From assembly GCA_041749535.1 (NCBI GenBank), contig JBGTBE010000079.1, positions 1 to 64,000 of the forward strand: a stretch of 64,000 bases of DNA, given 5' to 3'. Position 1 is the stretch's first letter, and every line of letters begins with the position of its first letter. This DNA comes from JBBQZU01 sp041749535 (GTDB taxonomy: Bacteria; Bacteroidota; Bacteroidia; Flavobacteriales_D; Cryomorphaceae). Of the stretch, positions 17,745-25,968 are shown piece by piece. The translations under genes were made by a program, and so were the position numbers. Below the pieces are notes generated by a model, which had not been told where the DNA came from, searched no databases, and was given only the letters and a program-made list of their open reading frames with translations.

Positions 17745-18737
17745 ATGAAAACTACAATGAAAAAATTACTCTTCACCGCAGTATTGGCACCGGCCATGAT
17801 CATCCTGGCTAACAAATCATCCGCTCAGGACGCGCAATTGTCGCAATACGATGCGGTGCCTGTGATCTTCAACCCTGCCAATACTGGTATGCTCAAATAC
17901 ACCGACCTGCGCCTCACTGCACTGTACCGGTCGCAATGGAGCAGCCTCTCTACAAGCTTCAACACATTCGCCCTCTCATTCGACATGGCTTATGGAGAGC
18001 GGTTTGGGTTGGGTGCGGCATTCACGAACACTGATTTTGCAAACGTAATCAGCTCTTCGAATTTTCTTGTTTCGGGAGGGTATCAAATTACCGACCCTGA
18101 CAATCCGAAGATGCTACTTACAGCTGGTGCTCAATTGGGATTTATATACAAGCGGGTGAATGTGAATGAACTCATCTTCGACAGACAGTATGACGGATAC
18201 AACTTTGACTACAGCCTGCCAACTTATGAGCAGTTCGACAGGGTGAACCGTATGATGTTTGACGCCAATGTTGGGTTTTCATACAAGTCTACGGATAGAA
18301 CCAAGAAGATTAATCCCTTCGGAGACCTCGCCGTGTTTCATGTTACCATGCCCAACGAATCATTCATCGGATCTAAAAAATCTCCTTTGCCTATGAGGTG
18401 GATGGGACAAGCCGGCGCACGTGTAGAAATATCAAGGGTGTTTGTTCTAGATCCTTCGGTGGTGTATATGATGCAGAGGGAATCGAGTCAGCTACTTATC
18501 AATACCATGGCGCTTTATGAGATCCAAGGAACACCTTATCAGGTGCTGGGCGGATTGGGGTACAGAATGGGTGATGCCGTAATTATGCATGCTGGGTTTA
18601 GGCACAATGCGAATATATTCCGCATATCCTACGACATCAATACTTCACCTCTCAGCAAATTCTCAAACAACCGCGGAGCACTCGAGTTTACAGCGATATA
18701 CCGCCCGGGTAAAAAGACGCGCAGAGCCATCTATTAG
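17745..18737 (+). CDS. PorP/SprF-family type IX secretion outer-membrane protein
   Basis: This 330-residue protein has a signal peptide ending at KSSAQ and then the family opening AQLSQYDAVPVIFNPANTG, followed by a YRSQW motif; both are diagnostic of PorP/SprF proteins. These are outer-membrane beta-barrels that anchor or assist type B T9SS substrates, as SprF does for SprB in Flavobacterium johnsoniae. It starts 2 bases after the stop of the giant repeat protein, so the pair forms one transcription unit and this protein is probably its dedicated partner. The alternate in-frame ATG at 17757 would also leave a valid signal peptide. Confidence 0.93.
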   Translation: MKTTMKKLLFTAVLAPAMIILANKSSAQDAQLSQYDAVPVIFNPANTGMLKYTDLRLTALYRSQWSSLSTSFNTFALSFDMAYGERFGLGAAFTNTDFANVISSSNFLVSGGYQITDPDNPKMLLTAGAQLGFIYKRVNVNELIFDRQYDGYNFDYSLPTYEQFDRVNRMMFDANVGFSYKSTDRTKKINPFGDLAVFHVTMPNESFIGSKKSPLPMRWMGQAGARVEISRVFVLDPSVVYMMQRESSQLLINTMALYEIQGTPYQVLGGLGYRMGDAVIMHAGFRHNANIFRISYDINTSPLSKFSNNRGALEFTAIYRPGKKTRRAIY

Positions 18738-18755
18738 AATTTGCAAAAAATAAAA

Positions 18756-18769
18756 TTAGACGACTCTAA
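18756..18769. promoter_or_regulatory. Candidate MntR/DtxR operator palindrome
   Basis: The sequence reads TTAGA-CGAC-TCTAA, a 5+5 inverted repeat that extends to 7+7 with one mismatch (18754-18771). It sits just upstream of the -7 element at 18780 and over the place a -33 element would occupy, the normal position for a repressor. It resembles the outer half-sites of DtxR boxes (TTAGG...CCTAA). The operon encodes a DtxR-family regulator. Inference only. Confidence 0.4.
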
Positions 18770-18779
18770 ATATTTGTAA

Positions 18780-18787
18780 TAACTTTG
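18780..18787 (+). promoter_or_regulatory. Bacteroidota -7 promoter element of the metal-uptake operon
   Basis: TAACTTTG is an exact TAnnTTTG match whose final G lies 6 bases before the A of the ATG at 18793. The transcript would be essentially leaderless. A GTG at 18787 overlaps the element and so is unlikely to be the start codon. Confidence 0.55.
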
Positions 18788-18792
18788 TGCCC

Positions 18793-19692
18793 ATGAGGCA
18801 CATAGTTATTTTATATTGTCTGCTCTTGCTCACCTCATGCACTGAGGAGAAATCTCACCAAGACCCAACTCTGATTGTATGCACCACCGGAATGCTTGGC
18901 GATGCGGTAATGAACATGTCAGGTGCCGAATGCGAGGTTCGCATACTCATGGGGCCAGGCACTGATCCTCACCTCTTCAAGCCATCTAAAGAAAGCCTTG
19001 ACCTCTTGAGCAATGCGGATGTGATCATAGCGAATGGCCTGCACCTTGAAGGCAGAATGCAGGAAATACTCGAAAAGCTATCCAGGAGCAAAACGGTGAT
19101 ATTTGCCGCGGATGGAGTAGGAGCTGACCACCTGCTCTACGCGGATGATGCTATGAAGATTCCCGACCCACATCTTTGGTTTGATGTTTCGATTTGGCGA
19201 AAAGCCTGCGCCCACATTGGCTCTAAGCTGGCCGAAAGCGTACCCCACTGCTACGAGAAAGCTGCCGCCGAAGCATATTTACTCAAACTGGATAACCTTG
19301 ACGCAACACTTCGCACCGAAATTGGGACCATTCCCGAATCGAACAGGGTGCTGATTACGGCCCATGATGCCTTTGGATATTTTGGGAAAGCATATGGAAT
19401 AGAGGTGCTGGCATTGCAGGGAATATCCACCGTTTCAGAATATGGGGTGCGCGATGTGACTGCTTTGGTTGACCTGATTACAGAGAGAAATATTAAGGCT
19501 ATTTTCACAGAGTCCAGCATCTCACCCCGGTCTGTGGAGGCCGTGATAGCGGGATGCGCAAACAAGGGTTTCACAGTCAATGCCGGCGGCACACTTTATT
19601 CTGATGCACTTGGTCCTGAAGGGTCGGGTGCCGAGACCTATACCGGCATGGTGCTTCACAACCTACATACTATAACCTCCGCGCTGAAATGA
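18793..19692 (+). CDS. Metal (Mn/Fe/Zn) ABC transporter substrate-binding lipoprotein
   Basis: This 299-residue lipoprotein has a short signal peptide with lipobox LLTSC and belongs to the cluster A-I metal-binding proteins (TroA/PsaA/MntC/ZnuA). It captures a divalent metal in the periplasm and passes it to the inner-membrane permease. Ligand positions visible in order are His in GPGTDPHLF, His in DPHLWFD, Glu in LQGISTVSEYG and Asp in TLYSDALG. This His-His-Glu-Asp set is that of manganese/iron binders; zinc-specific ZnuA has a third His and a His-rich loop, absent here. The stop overlaps the ATPase start by 4 bases. First gene of a five-gene operon ending with an MntR-like regulator, which supports Mn(II). 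Confidence 0.88.
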   Translation: MRHIVILYCLLLLTSCTEEKSHQDPTLIVCTTGMLGDAVMNMSGAECEVRILMGPGTDPHLFKPSKESLDLLSNADVIIANGLHLEGRMQEILEKLSRSKTVIFAADGVGADHLLYADDAMKIPDPHLWFDVSIWRKACAHIGSKLAESVPHCYEKAAAEAYLLKLDNLDATLRTEIGTIPESNRVLITAHDAFGYFGKAYGIEVLALQGISTVSEYGVRDVTALVDLITERNIKAIFTESSISPRSVEAVIAGCANKGFTVNAGGTLYSDALGPEGSGAETYTGMVLHNLHTITSALK

Positions 19693-20471
19693 TCTCTCTG
19701 GAAGCCCATAACCTAACAGTAAGCTATGACAAGCAGCCTGTGCTTTGGAATATCGATTTTGAAGTCCCTGCCGGAAATCTTGTCGGCATAATAGGCCCAA
19801 ATGGGTCGGGCAAAACCACCCTGCTGAAAGCTGCTATGGGCATATTGCCTGCAGACAGTGGATACATGCGTTTTTTTGGCAAACCCATCCATGAAGTTAG
19901 GGACCGCATAAGCTATGTGCCCCAGAGACAATCTGTAGATTGGGATTTTCCGGCATCCGTAATGGACGTGTGTCTCATGGGCCGCTACCGCAAAGGAAGT
20001 ATTTTTGGCAGGCTCTCACGCATTGACAAGGAAATTGCTACTGAAGCGCTTGAGCGGGTGGGAATGATCAGTTTCAGAAACAGACAAATTAGCGAGCTGA
20101 GTGGAGGGCAACAACAGCGCGTATTTATAGCACGCTCTCTAACCCAGCAAGCTGATATGTACCTTATGGATGAGCCTTTCGCGGGGATAGATGCCGCAAG
20201 CGAAGAGAGTATCCTCTCCATACTGGACTCCTTGAAGCGGGACGGAAAAACCGTGGTAATGGTGCACCACGACCTACACACTGCCATTGAGTTTTTCGAC
20301 TGGATCGTATTGCTCAATACCAGGCTTGTTTCCTCAGGTCCAAAGAGTGATGTTTTCACTGAGGAGAACCTCCGCACCGCCTATGGAAGCAAGCTTACCC
20401 TGTTGAGCCGCATTGCCGATCTTGTGAAACAGCAGGAATATCCACTCAGAGAAAAATCCTCAAAGGAATAA
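19689..20471 (+). CDS. Metal ABC transporter ATP-binding protein
   Basis: This 260-residue cytoplasmic ATPase powers the metal importer. Walker A GPNGSGKTT, Q-loop YVPQRQSVDWDFP, signature LSGGQQQR, Walker B MYLMDEPF and the switch VHHDL are all present and in order. The VPQRxxVDWDFP Q-loop motif is typical of the MntB/TroB/ZnuC group. It overlaps the upstream binding-protein gene by 4 bases (ATGA) and lies 4 bases before the first permease gene. Confidence 0.93.
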   Translation: MISLEAHNLTVSYDKQPVLWNIDFEVPAGNLVGIIGPNGSGKTTLLKAAMGILPADSGYMRFFGKPIHEVRDRISYVPQRQSVDWDFPASVMDVCLMGRYRKGSIFGRLSRIDKEIATEALERVGMISFRNRQISELSGGQQQRVFIARSLTQQADMYLMDEPFAGIDAASEESILSILDSLKRDGKTVVMVHHDLHTAIEFFDWIVLLNTRLVSSGPKSDVFTEENLRTAYGSKLTLLSRIADLVKQQEYPLREKSSKE

Positions 20472-20475
20472 TTGC

Positions 20476-21741
20476 ATGGACGCAAACTTGCTTTGGGTTT
20501 TGGCGGGGTGCATCCTGATAAGTATTGGAGCCAGCATAGTGGGTTGCTTTGCCTTTCTGCGAAAGCGTTCACTGGCTGGTGATGCGGTCGCACATGCGCT
20601 GCTACCGGGCATCGCACTTTCGTACCTGATCTTTGAGGAGAAGAGTCTCTGGGCGCTCTTTCCAGGTGCATTGATTGCAGGTTGGCTCAGCCTGTTGAGT
20701 ATTGAAGGCATAGCGCGGTACAGCAAAATAAAATCCGATTCGGCCATTGCCATTGTGCTCAGCGTATTCTTCGCTGTTGGCATTGTGCTCCTCACCCGCA
20801 TACAAGCTACTGCCAGCGCAGGGAGCAGTGGCCTCGATGCCTTCCTCTTTGGAAAAGCAGCTGCCATCCTTCCCGGCGATTTACTGCTTTATTTCCTGGT
20901 AAACACATTGATGCTGCTGCTCATTTGGGCCTGGTACCCGTATTTCAAGCTCTACACCTTCGATCCGGAGTTTGCAGCATCGAGCGGACTGCCTGTAAAG
21001 CGCGTGTCTTTCCTGCTCTCTACCCTCACTGTGGTAGCCATTGCCATGGGCATACAGGCTGTCGGTGTGGTGCTTATGGCGGCATTGGTGATCACGCCCG
21101 CGGCTGCTGCCCGCTTCTTTTCCAGCAGCCTGGGCACCATGATCGCACTTGCTGCGGTTTTCGGTGCCATTGGTGCGGCATTCGGGGTTTGGGTTTCCTA
21201 TATGGCACCTGCCATGCCCACGGGACCCTGGATTGTGGTTTTAATCAGCTTTATAGCTATTGTGAGCTTCGTGTTTGCCCCAACCAAAGGCCTTTGGTTC
21301 AGGCGGCGCAGACAGAGGTTGCTACAGCGAAAGGTGAATGATGAAAACCTTCTAAAGCGCATGTACCACCTTGAAGAAGCTGCGAAAGGTAGCTACCACA
21401 GCACCTATCAACTTGCAGATGCACCCCAGTTCGAAGGCCGCTCAATGGAGGCTTCTTTGCAGAGACTCAAGGCAGCAGGTGCACTTGAAGAGCGAGCGGG
21501 AACCTTCCGTCTTTCGGAATCCGGGTTTCAGGAAGCGAGCAGGGTGGTGCGCCTGCACCGACTGTGGGAGCTGTATCTCAACCAAAGGGTTAATATGGCC
21601 ACCGACCATGTGCACCATGACGCCGAAGCCATTGAACACATCATTACCCCTGAACTTGAAGAAGCACTGATCAAGGACCTGGATTACCCACTCCTGGACC
21701 CCCACAAATCAATTATACCGGGTATGAAGCCAGCACCATGA
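20476..21741 (+). CDS. Metal ABC transporter permease fused to a C-terminal DtxR/MntR-like module
   Basis: The 421-residue protein is longer than a normal ABC-3 permease (about 280). Residues 1-275 form the multi-span permease, including the GDAVAHALLPGIAL motif of the TroC/ZnuB family. Residues 290-420 look like a DtxR-type regulator: a winged-helix-like stretch (SMEASLQRLKAAGALEE, then FRLSESG) and a dimerisation-like segment VRLHRLWELYL followed by DAEAIEHI. The latter aligns with VRKHRLWEVFL and IAEQLEHV in the MntR protein encoded two genes downstream, so the Glu-x2-Glu-His metal ligands seem kept. Such fusions are known in Bacteroidota and Planctomycetes annotations; the tail may sense cytoplasmic metal and gate transport. 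That role is inference. Confidence 0.88.
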   Translation: MDANLLWVLAGCILISIGASIVGCFAFLRKRSLAGDAVAHALLPGIALSYLIFEEKSLWALFPGALIAGWLSLLSIEGIARYSKIKSDSAIAIVLSVFFAVGIVLLTRIQATASAGSSGLDAFLFGKAAAILPGDLLLYFLVNTLMLLLIWAWYPYFKLYTFDPEFAASSGLPVKRVSFLLSTLTVVAIAMGIQAVGVVLMAALVITPAAAARFFSSSLGTMIALAAVFGAIGAAFGVWVSYMAPAMPTGPWIVVLISFIAIVSFVFAPTKGLWFRRRRQRLLQRKVNDENLLKRMYHLEEAAKGSYHSTYQLADAPQFEGRSMEASLQRLKAAGALEERAGTFRLSESGFQEASRVVRLHRLWELYLNQRVNMATDHVHHDAEAIEHIITPELEEALIKDLDYPLLDPHKSIIPGMKPAP

Positions 21742-22619
21742 GCGATTTTTGGATTATACTTACGGGAATGCTCGTGGCTGTGAATTGCGGTCTGCTGGGT
21801 GTATACCTTGTGCTTCGTAAAGCCACACTCATTGGCGATGCCATTTCGCACGCCGTGCTTCCCGGCATTGTACTTGCCTACCTGGTGGCACAGTCGCGCA
21901 GCGGTCCTATAGTGCTTTTAGGTGCAGGTGTGTTCGGACTTCTCACTACCGCTTTAATTGAAGTGTTTCACAAAAAACTCAGGCTCCAGAGCGATGCCAG
22001 CATTGGCATTGTATTCACCCTGCTTTTTGCGGTGGGTGTTATTCTCGTGAGCGCCCTTTCGGGCAATGTGGACCTGGACCAGGACTGCGTGCTCTATGGT
22101 GAGATCGCATACGTACCCTTCGATCTCCTCTATATTGGCGATGTGCACTATGGCCCGGTGGCGGTATGGATGCAGGGGGGCAACTTCATAGCGGTTGCAT
22201 TGCTCATCATCATAGGTTACCGGGGGCTTTTTCTCAGCAGTTTTGATCCCGGTTTTGCATCAGGACTTGGTATGCGCACGGGGCACTGGCACTACGCGCT
22301 TATGGGCATGGTTTCCCTCACGGTGGTATTGAGTTTCAATGCCGTTGGCGCCATCCTCGTAGTGGCATTTCTCGTGGTGCCCCCGGCTACTGCCTACCTT
22401 ATTTCCAAAAGGCTGCGACCAATGATAGTGTACACCTTGCTTTTTGGCAACCTGTCTGCTTTGGGGGGGTTCTATCTGGCCGACTTTCTCAACGCTTCCA
22501 TTTCTGGAAGCATGGCAGTGATGGCCGGAATTCAGTTCACAATTGTATTTTTATTTTCGCTTTTGCAGCGTTCTTTCCGAAAGTCAACCCACATGCCCCA
22601 AAATCATCCTGTTGCATGA
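21738..22619 (+). CDS. Metal ABC transporter permease (second subunit)
   Basis: This 293-residue inner-membrane protein has about eight hydrophobic segments and the ABC-3 family motif GDAISHAVLPGIVLAYL (residues 33-49). It has no fused C-terminal domain. It overlaps the preceding fusion permease by 4 bases and the following regulator by 4 bases. Together the two permeases probably form a heterodimeric channel for Mn(II) or a related ion. Confidence 0.92.
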   Translation: MSDFWIILTGMLVAVNCGLLGVYLVLRKATLIGDAISHAVLPGIVLAYLVAQSRSGPIVLLGAGVFGLLTTALIEVFHKKLRLQSDASIGIVFTLLFAVGVILVSALSGNVDLDQDCVLYGEIAYVPFDLLYIGDVHYGPVAVWMQGGNFIAVALLIIIGYRGLFLSSFDPGFASGLGMRTGHWHYALMGMVSLTVVLSFNAVGAILVVAFLVVPPATAYLISKRLRPMIVYTLLFGNLSALGGFYLADFLNASISGSMAVMAGIQFTIVFLFSLLQRSFRKSTHMPQNHPVA

Positions 22620-23272
22620 ACACGCACATTGAAGAGAATTATTTGAAGGCCATCTACAAGCTGAGCGCCGATGCCAAAGGAGCCGTAAGTACTTCGGCCC
22701 TTGCAGCTGAGCTGGGCGTACAGGCCGCATCGGTTACTGATATGTTGAAGAAACTTTCAGCCCGGAAGTTCATCAAATACGAGAAGTACTACGGGGTGTC
22801 TATGACCAAATCAGGCATTGACTGCGCCATAGGAATAGTGCGGAAGCACCGGCTTTGGGAAGTGTTTCTGGTAGATAAGCTGGGCTTCTCCTGGGGTGAA
22901 GTACACGAGATTGCAGAGCAATTGGAACACGTGCACAGCGAGGAACTCACCAACCGCCTGGATGCCTTTCTCGACTTCCCAAAAGTAGACCCCCACGGCG
23001 ACCCAATACCCGATAAGGAGGGCGTTGTGCGTCAGCTACCAACCATCTTGCTTACCAGGCTAAAACCTGGCGAGCGGGGCCGCATAGCTGCCGTAAAGCA
23101 CGACGGCAAAGACCTGCTCGACTACCTCGACCGCCATAATCTTGTGCTCGAAAATGAAGTGGAAGTACTTGAAATACTCGTATTCGATGGCTCTATGCAG
23201 CTCCTTGTAGCTGGCCGAGAGCAATATGTTTCAGAAAAAATTGCAGAGAATATTTTGGTGGTGAGGGGGTGA
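22616..23272 (+). CDS. DtxR/MntR-family metal-dependent transcriptional regulator
   Basis: This 218-residue regulator has an N-terminal winged helix (residues 1-65, with LGVQAASVTDMLKKLSARKFIKYE-type recognition helix region), a metal-binding dimerisation domain (VRKHRLWEVFL then EIAEQLEHVHSEEL) and a C-terminal FeoA/SH3-like domain (about 145-218). Length and layout match Bacteroidota MntR/IdeR-like proteins. In this family, metal binding activates DNA binding and represses metal uptake. Being the last gene of the uptake operon it probably represses its own transcription through the palindrome at 18756-18769. Mn versus Fe specificity is uncertain. Confidence 0.92.
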   Translation: MNTHIEENYLKAIYKLSADAKGAVSTSALAAELGVQAASVTDMLKKLSARKFIKYEKYYGVSMTKSGIDCAIGIVRKHRLWEVFLVDKLGFSWGEVHEIAEQLEHVHSEELTNRLDAFLDFPKVDPHGDPIPDKEGVVRQLPTILLTRLKPGERGRIAAVKHDGKDLLDYLDRHNLVLENEVEVLEILVFDGSMQLLVAGREQYVSEKIAENILVVRG

Positions 23273-23437
23273 GGTTTTTAATAGGCCGTAGAGAACTATT
23301 TCAATTCGTACCGTTTCAATAGGGGCGTTTTAAAATTACTGTGTCATTTGCATTAATTCGTTTTATAAAAACAGCGTAGCGATTCGATAATCTTTTATAT
23401 GTGATGTTATGATAAATCTCATTTTACATATCTCGCG

Positions 23438-23472
23438 GAAAGTAAAATAAGCCCATTCCTTATTCTACTTTC
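23438..23472. terminator. Hairpin between convergent operons, possible bidirectional terminator
   Basis: The arms 23438-23451 (GAAAGTAAAATAAG) and 23459-23472 (CTTATTCTACTTTC) pair over 13 of 14 positions with a 7-base loop. It lies between the stops of the MntR-like gene and the convergent response regulator. There is no clear T-tract, so the terminator call is tentative. The rest of 23273-23437 is AT-rich with no other visible feature. Confidence 0.45.
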
Positions 23473-23478
23473 AATCAA

Positions 23479-24183
23479 TTATTCCCGCCCTGCACCCACT
23501 CTGAAAAAATACCCCTCACCGTGCAGGCTGTCAATCATTAGTTGCGGGTCCTTATTCAGGCGCTTGCGCAGTTTGGCCACATATACATCCATGCTGCGCG
23601 TGGCAAAATAGTCGTCGTTGTTCCATATTTCCATCAGGGCCTTGCGCCGGGGCATTAGTTCATTCTGAAATTTGCACAACATGGCAAGCAAAGCCGATTC
23701 TTTGGGGCTGAGTTTTTCTTCGGCATCCTGATGGATCAGCAAGCGCTTTCGCGGGATGAAACTGTATGAACCGATGTCGTAAGAGTCGGGCTCGGATTGC
23801 ACTTCGATGGAGGTTCGCTTCAGTACTGCTTCGAGTTTTACGAGCAATAGTTCGCTGTCAAATGGCTTGGTGAGATAATCATCAGCTCCGGCGCGGTATC
23901 CGCGTATCTGGTCCTCTTTGTCGCCACGGGCGGTCAGGAAGATGATTGGCACCTGCGCATCGGCTTTTCTGATCTCTTCAGCCAGTGTGAACCCGTCTTT
24001 GTAGGGCATCATTACATCCAGCAGACATAAGTCGAATTTCATTTGGCGGAAGCGGCCATAGCCCAGGTTTCCATCAGTAGCCCACTCCACATGATAGCCC
24101 GAAAGACCGAGGTAGTTTTTCATAAGCGATCCAAAATTTGGATCGTCTTCTACCAGCAATATGGCTGCTTTTGGCTTGCTCAT
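23479..24183 (-). CDS. OmpR-family response regulator (RprY-like)
   Basis: This 234-residue protein has a receiver domain (residues 7-120) with the acidic pocket EDD at 12-14, phospho-acceptor Asp56 in CLLDVMMP, Thr84 and Lys106 in LTKPF, then a winged-helix OmpR/PhoB DNA-binding domain (about 135-230, ending DSLHGEGYFF). It is the output partner of the histidine kinase whose gene overlaps its start by 4 bases. The arrangement and sequence resemble RprXY of Bacteroides. The divergent gene at 25969 is a candidate target. Confidence 0.93.
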   Translation of the reverse strand: MSKPKAAILLVEDDPNFGSLMKNYLGLSGYHVEWATDGNLGYGRFRQMKFDLCLLDVMMPYKDGFTLAEEIRKADAQVPIIFLTARGDKEDQIRGYRAGADDYLTKPFDSELLLVKLEAVLKRTSIEVQSEPDSYDIGSYSFIPRKRLLIHQDAEEKLSPKESALLAMLCKFQNELMPRRKALMEIWNNDDYFATRSMDVYVAKLRKRLNKDPQLMIDSLHGEGYFFRVGAGRE

Positions 24184-25823
24184 GATGCAAGTGGAATTTC
24201 AAAACCTACGGTGCTGCCCTTGCCGGGTGTGCTTTCAATAAGCAGCGTACCTCCGTGCAGCCTTACTACCTCGCGCACATAGCTAAGGCCGAGTCCGAAA
24301 CCCTTTACATTGTGTATGTCGCCACCACTGGCGCGGTAGAATGTCTCAAACGCCTTGCGCTGTGCTTCGGCGCTCATGCCTATGCCGTTGTCGCTTACTG
24401 TAACCCGCACCCGTGTGCCGCAGATTTCAGAATTGATTTTTGCAATAGGGTTTTCTCCTGCGTATTTTAAGGCGTTGTCGAGCAGGTTTACAAGCGCACT
24501 CACAAGATGCGCCTTATCGGCAAATACGTTCGCATTCACTTCAGGATGGATGGTGATTATCTCTCCTCCGGCAGCGGATGCCTGCATTTTCATACGTTCA
24601 GCCGCCTCGCTGATCACATCCATTACTGAAACAGTAGCCTGCTGAAGAGACAGTGCGCCCCGGTCCATTTTGGCAGCCAGCAGTATTTTCTCCACGTGTC
24701 CGGTGAGCCTTTTTTTCTCCTGAAGTATCATTTCAGTAAGTCTGGCTACTTCAGCCTGATTTCCGCTCACCTGGGGGTGGCGTATGCTGTCGGCGGCAAG
24801 GCCAATGGTGGCCAGGGGAGTCTTGAACTCGTGGGTCATGTTGTTGATGAAATCATTCTTCACTTCGCTCATTCTTTTTTGGCGAAGCATAAAGAAGATG
24901 GTCGATCCGAAAGTGCCCATCATCAGCAATGAAAAGAGCACAACCCCCGCCATTACCCACGCGAGCGATTTTAAAATAGCCCTGTCTTTTTCGGGAAAAT
25001 GGAGCAAGAGCATTGCTTCAGATCCCCTTTCGGGAAATAGCGGAAAGCGGTACTCAAAAGCATCGGCAGAAGCGAGCGATGTACGTGCGTTATTGCCGCT
25101 TATGCTATCGGTTGGCGACTCGGTAAAGGCATACTCAAAGGTGGCATCTATCCCTTCGGCCTTGAGATGGCTGGCAATTAGTGAATCTGCATTTCTGCTG
25201 CCGAGGGTTCCATCTATGGTAGGCCTTTCGTATACCCGGCGTATCAATACCTGTTTGAGCGCATCGCTTACTACGCCCGCATTGCGTTCAATCAAACTGT
25301 TTTCTATGGTATCGCCATTGTCCACAGTTATTTGCCGGTAGCGCATGCGTATTGTACTGTCGTTAGGTTCCATTGTGGAGAATATTGCGACCATTGAGTC
25401 TTCCGCAAGGACTACCCCGGGCGCACCTATCACAACTTCTACTTCACTGCTGTGCGTGTTGATCACTGTTGAGCGATTTACAAATGCTTCTCTGTGAAGT
25501 TGCATAGCTTCTAGTCGATTTTTCTCAGACTCAACCTCCAGTTTGCGCCTCATACTTTCGCTGTCAGCTTCTGAACCCGCAGCCTCGCGCAATTTGCTTT
25601 CAAAAAAACTCCATTCGCCAAATTCTTCTTCAATCAGGGCTTCTGTAGCGCTTACTTCCAGCCCGGCCACCAGATCATTTGCCGCAACCCGCACTGCCTT
25701 ATCGAAGGCCAGGCGCTGCTCTCGCACAGTGGTTTTCACCCAATACCATTCCAGGGCTCCGATGCCGAGAATGGAAAGGCTCATAAGTGCAATGATTGCT
25801 TTAAAATAACGCTGACTCACCAT
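24180..25823 (-). CDS. Sensor histidine kinase (RprX-like)
   Basis: This 547-residue membrane kinase has a first transmembrane segment near residues 9-27, a periplasmic sensor region of about 260 residues with no recognised domain, a second segment near 287-311, then HisKA with the phospho-acceptor His331 in NNMTHEFKTPLATI, and a HATPase domain with N box NLLDNALKYA, G1 DNGIGM and G2 GFGLGLSYV. No HAMP domain is obvious. The ATG at 25823 is used; an upstream in-frame GTG at 25838 overlaps the predicted -7 element and cannot easily be transcribed. It is translationally coupled to the response regulator. Confidence 0.93.
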   Translation of the reverse strand: MVSQRYFKAIIALMSLSILGIGALEWYWVKTTVREQRLAFDKAVRVAANDLVAGLEVSATEALIEEEFGEWSFFESKLREAAGSEADSESMRRKLEVESEKNRLEAMQLHREAFVNRSTVINTHSSEVEVVIGAPGVVLAEDSMVAIFSTMEPNDSTIRMRYRQITVDNGDTIENSLIERNAGVVSDALKQVLIRRVYERPTIDGTLGSRNADSLIASHLKAEGIDATFEYAFTESPTDSISGNNARTSLASADAFEYRFPLFPERGSEAMLLLHFPEKDRAILKSLAWVMAGVVLFSLLMMGTFGSTIFFMLRQKRMSEVKNDFINNMTHEFKTPLATIGLAADSIRHPQVSGNQAEVARLTEMILQEKKRLTGHVEKILLAAKMDRGALSLQQATVSVMDVISEAAERMKMQASAAGGEIITIHPEVNANVFADKAHLVSALVNLLDNALKYAGENPIAKINSEICGTRVRVTVSDNGIGMSAEAQRKAFETFYRASGGDIHNVKGFGLGLSYVREVVRLHGGTLLIESTPGKGSTVGFEIPLAS

Positions 25824-25837
25824 GTTGATTATTGACA

Positions 25838-25845
25838 CAAAATTA
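25838..25845 (-). promoter_or_regulatory. Bacteroidota -7 promoter element of the two-component operon
   Basis: The minus strand reads TAATTTTG, an exact TAnnTTTG match, ending 15 bases before the kinase ATG at 25823. It decides the start codon, because the longer GTG start would lie inside the element. Confidence 0.55.
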
Positions 25846-25932
25846 GGTTACCCTCGCTTCTAAATGCAGAACATTAACCTTTCTTTAACCCGATTTGACA
25901 GGTCGTTAACCATTTTGTGAAAGCAGCCGAAG

Positions 25933-25940
25933 TAGTTTTG
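25933..25940 (+). promoter_or_regulatory. Bacteroidota -7 promoter element for the T9SS type A protein gene
   Basis: TAGTTTTG is an exact TAnnTTTG match, 28 bases upstream of the ATG at 25969. A TTTTG at 25913-25917 is a candidate -33 element with a 15-base spacer. The divergent kinase promoter starts less than 90 bases away, so both could share regulatory sites. Confidence 0.5.
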
Positions 25941-25968
25941 CTCTGTAAACAAACAAACATTAAACGAT

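Noticed and set aside
18787..18792. GTG start at 18787 for the metal-binding lipoprotein
   Set aside because: It overlaps the last base of the predicted -7 element, and the ATG at 18793 leaves a complete lipoprotein signal.
23273..23437. Possible small RNA or gene between the MntR-like and response-regulator genes
   Set aside because: The stretch is AT-rich without an ORF, promoter element or stable structure apart from the hairpin at 23438-23472.
25824..25838. GTG start at 25838 for the histidine kinase
   Set aside because: The codon overlaps the exact -7 element (25838-25845); the ATG at 25823 gives a normal N-terminal membrane segment.
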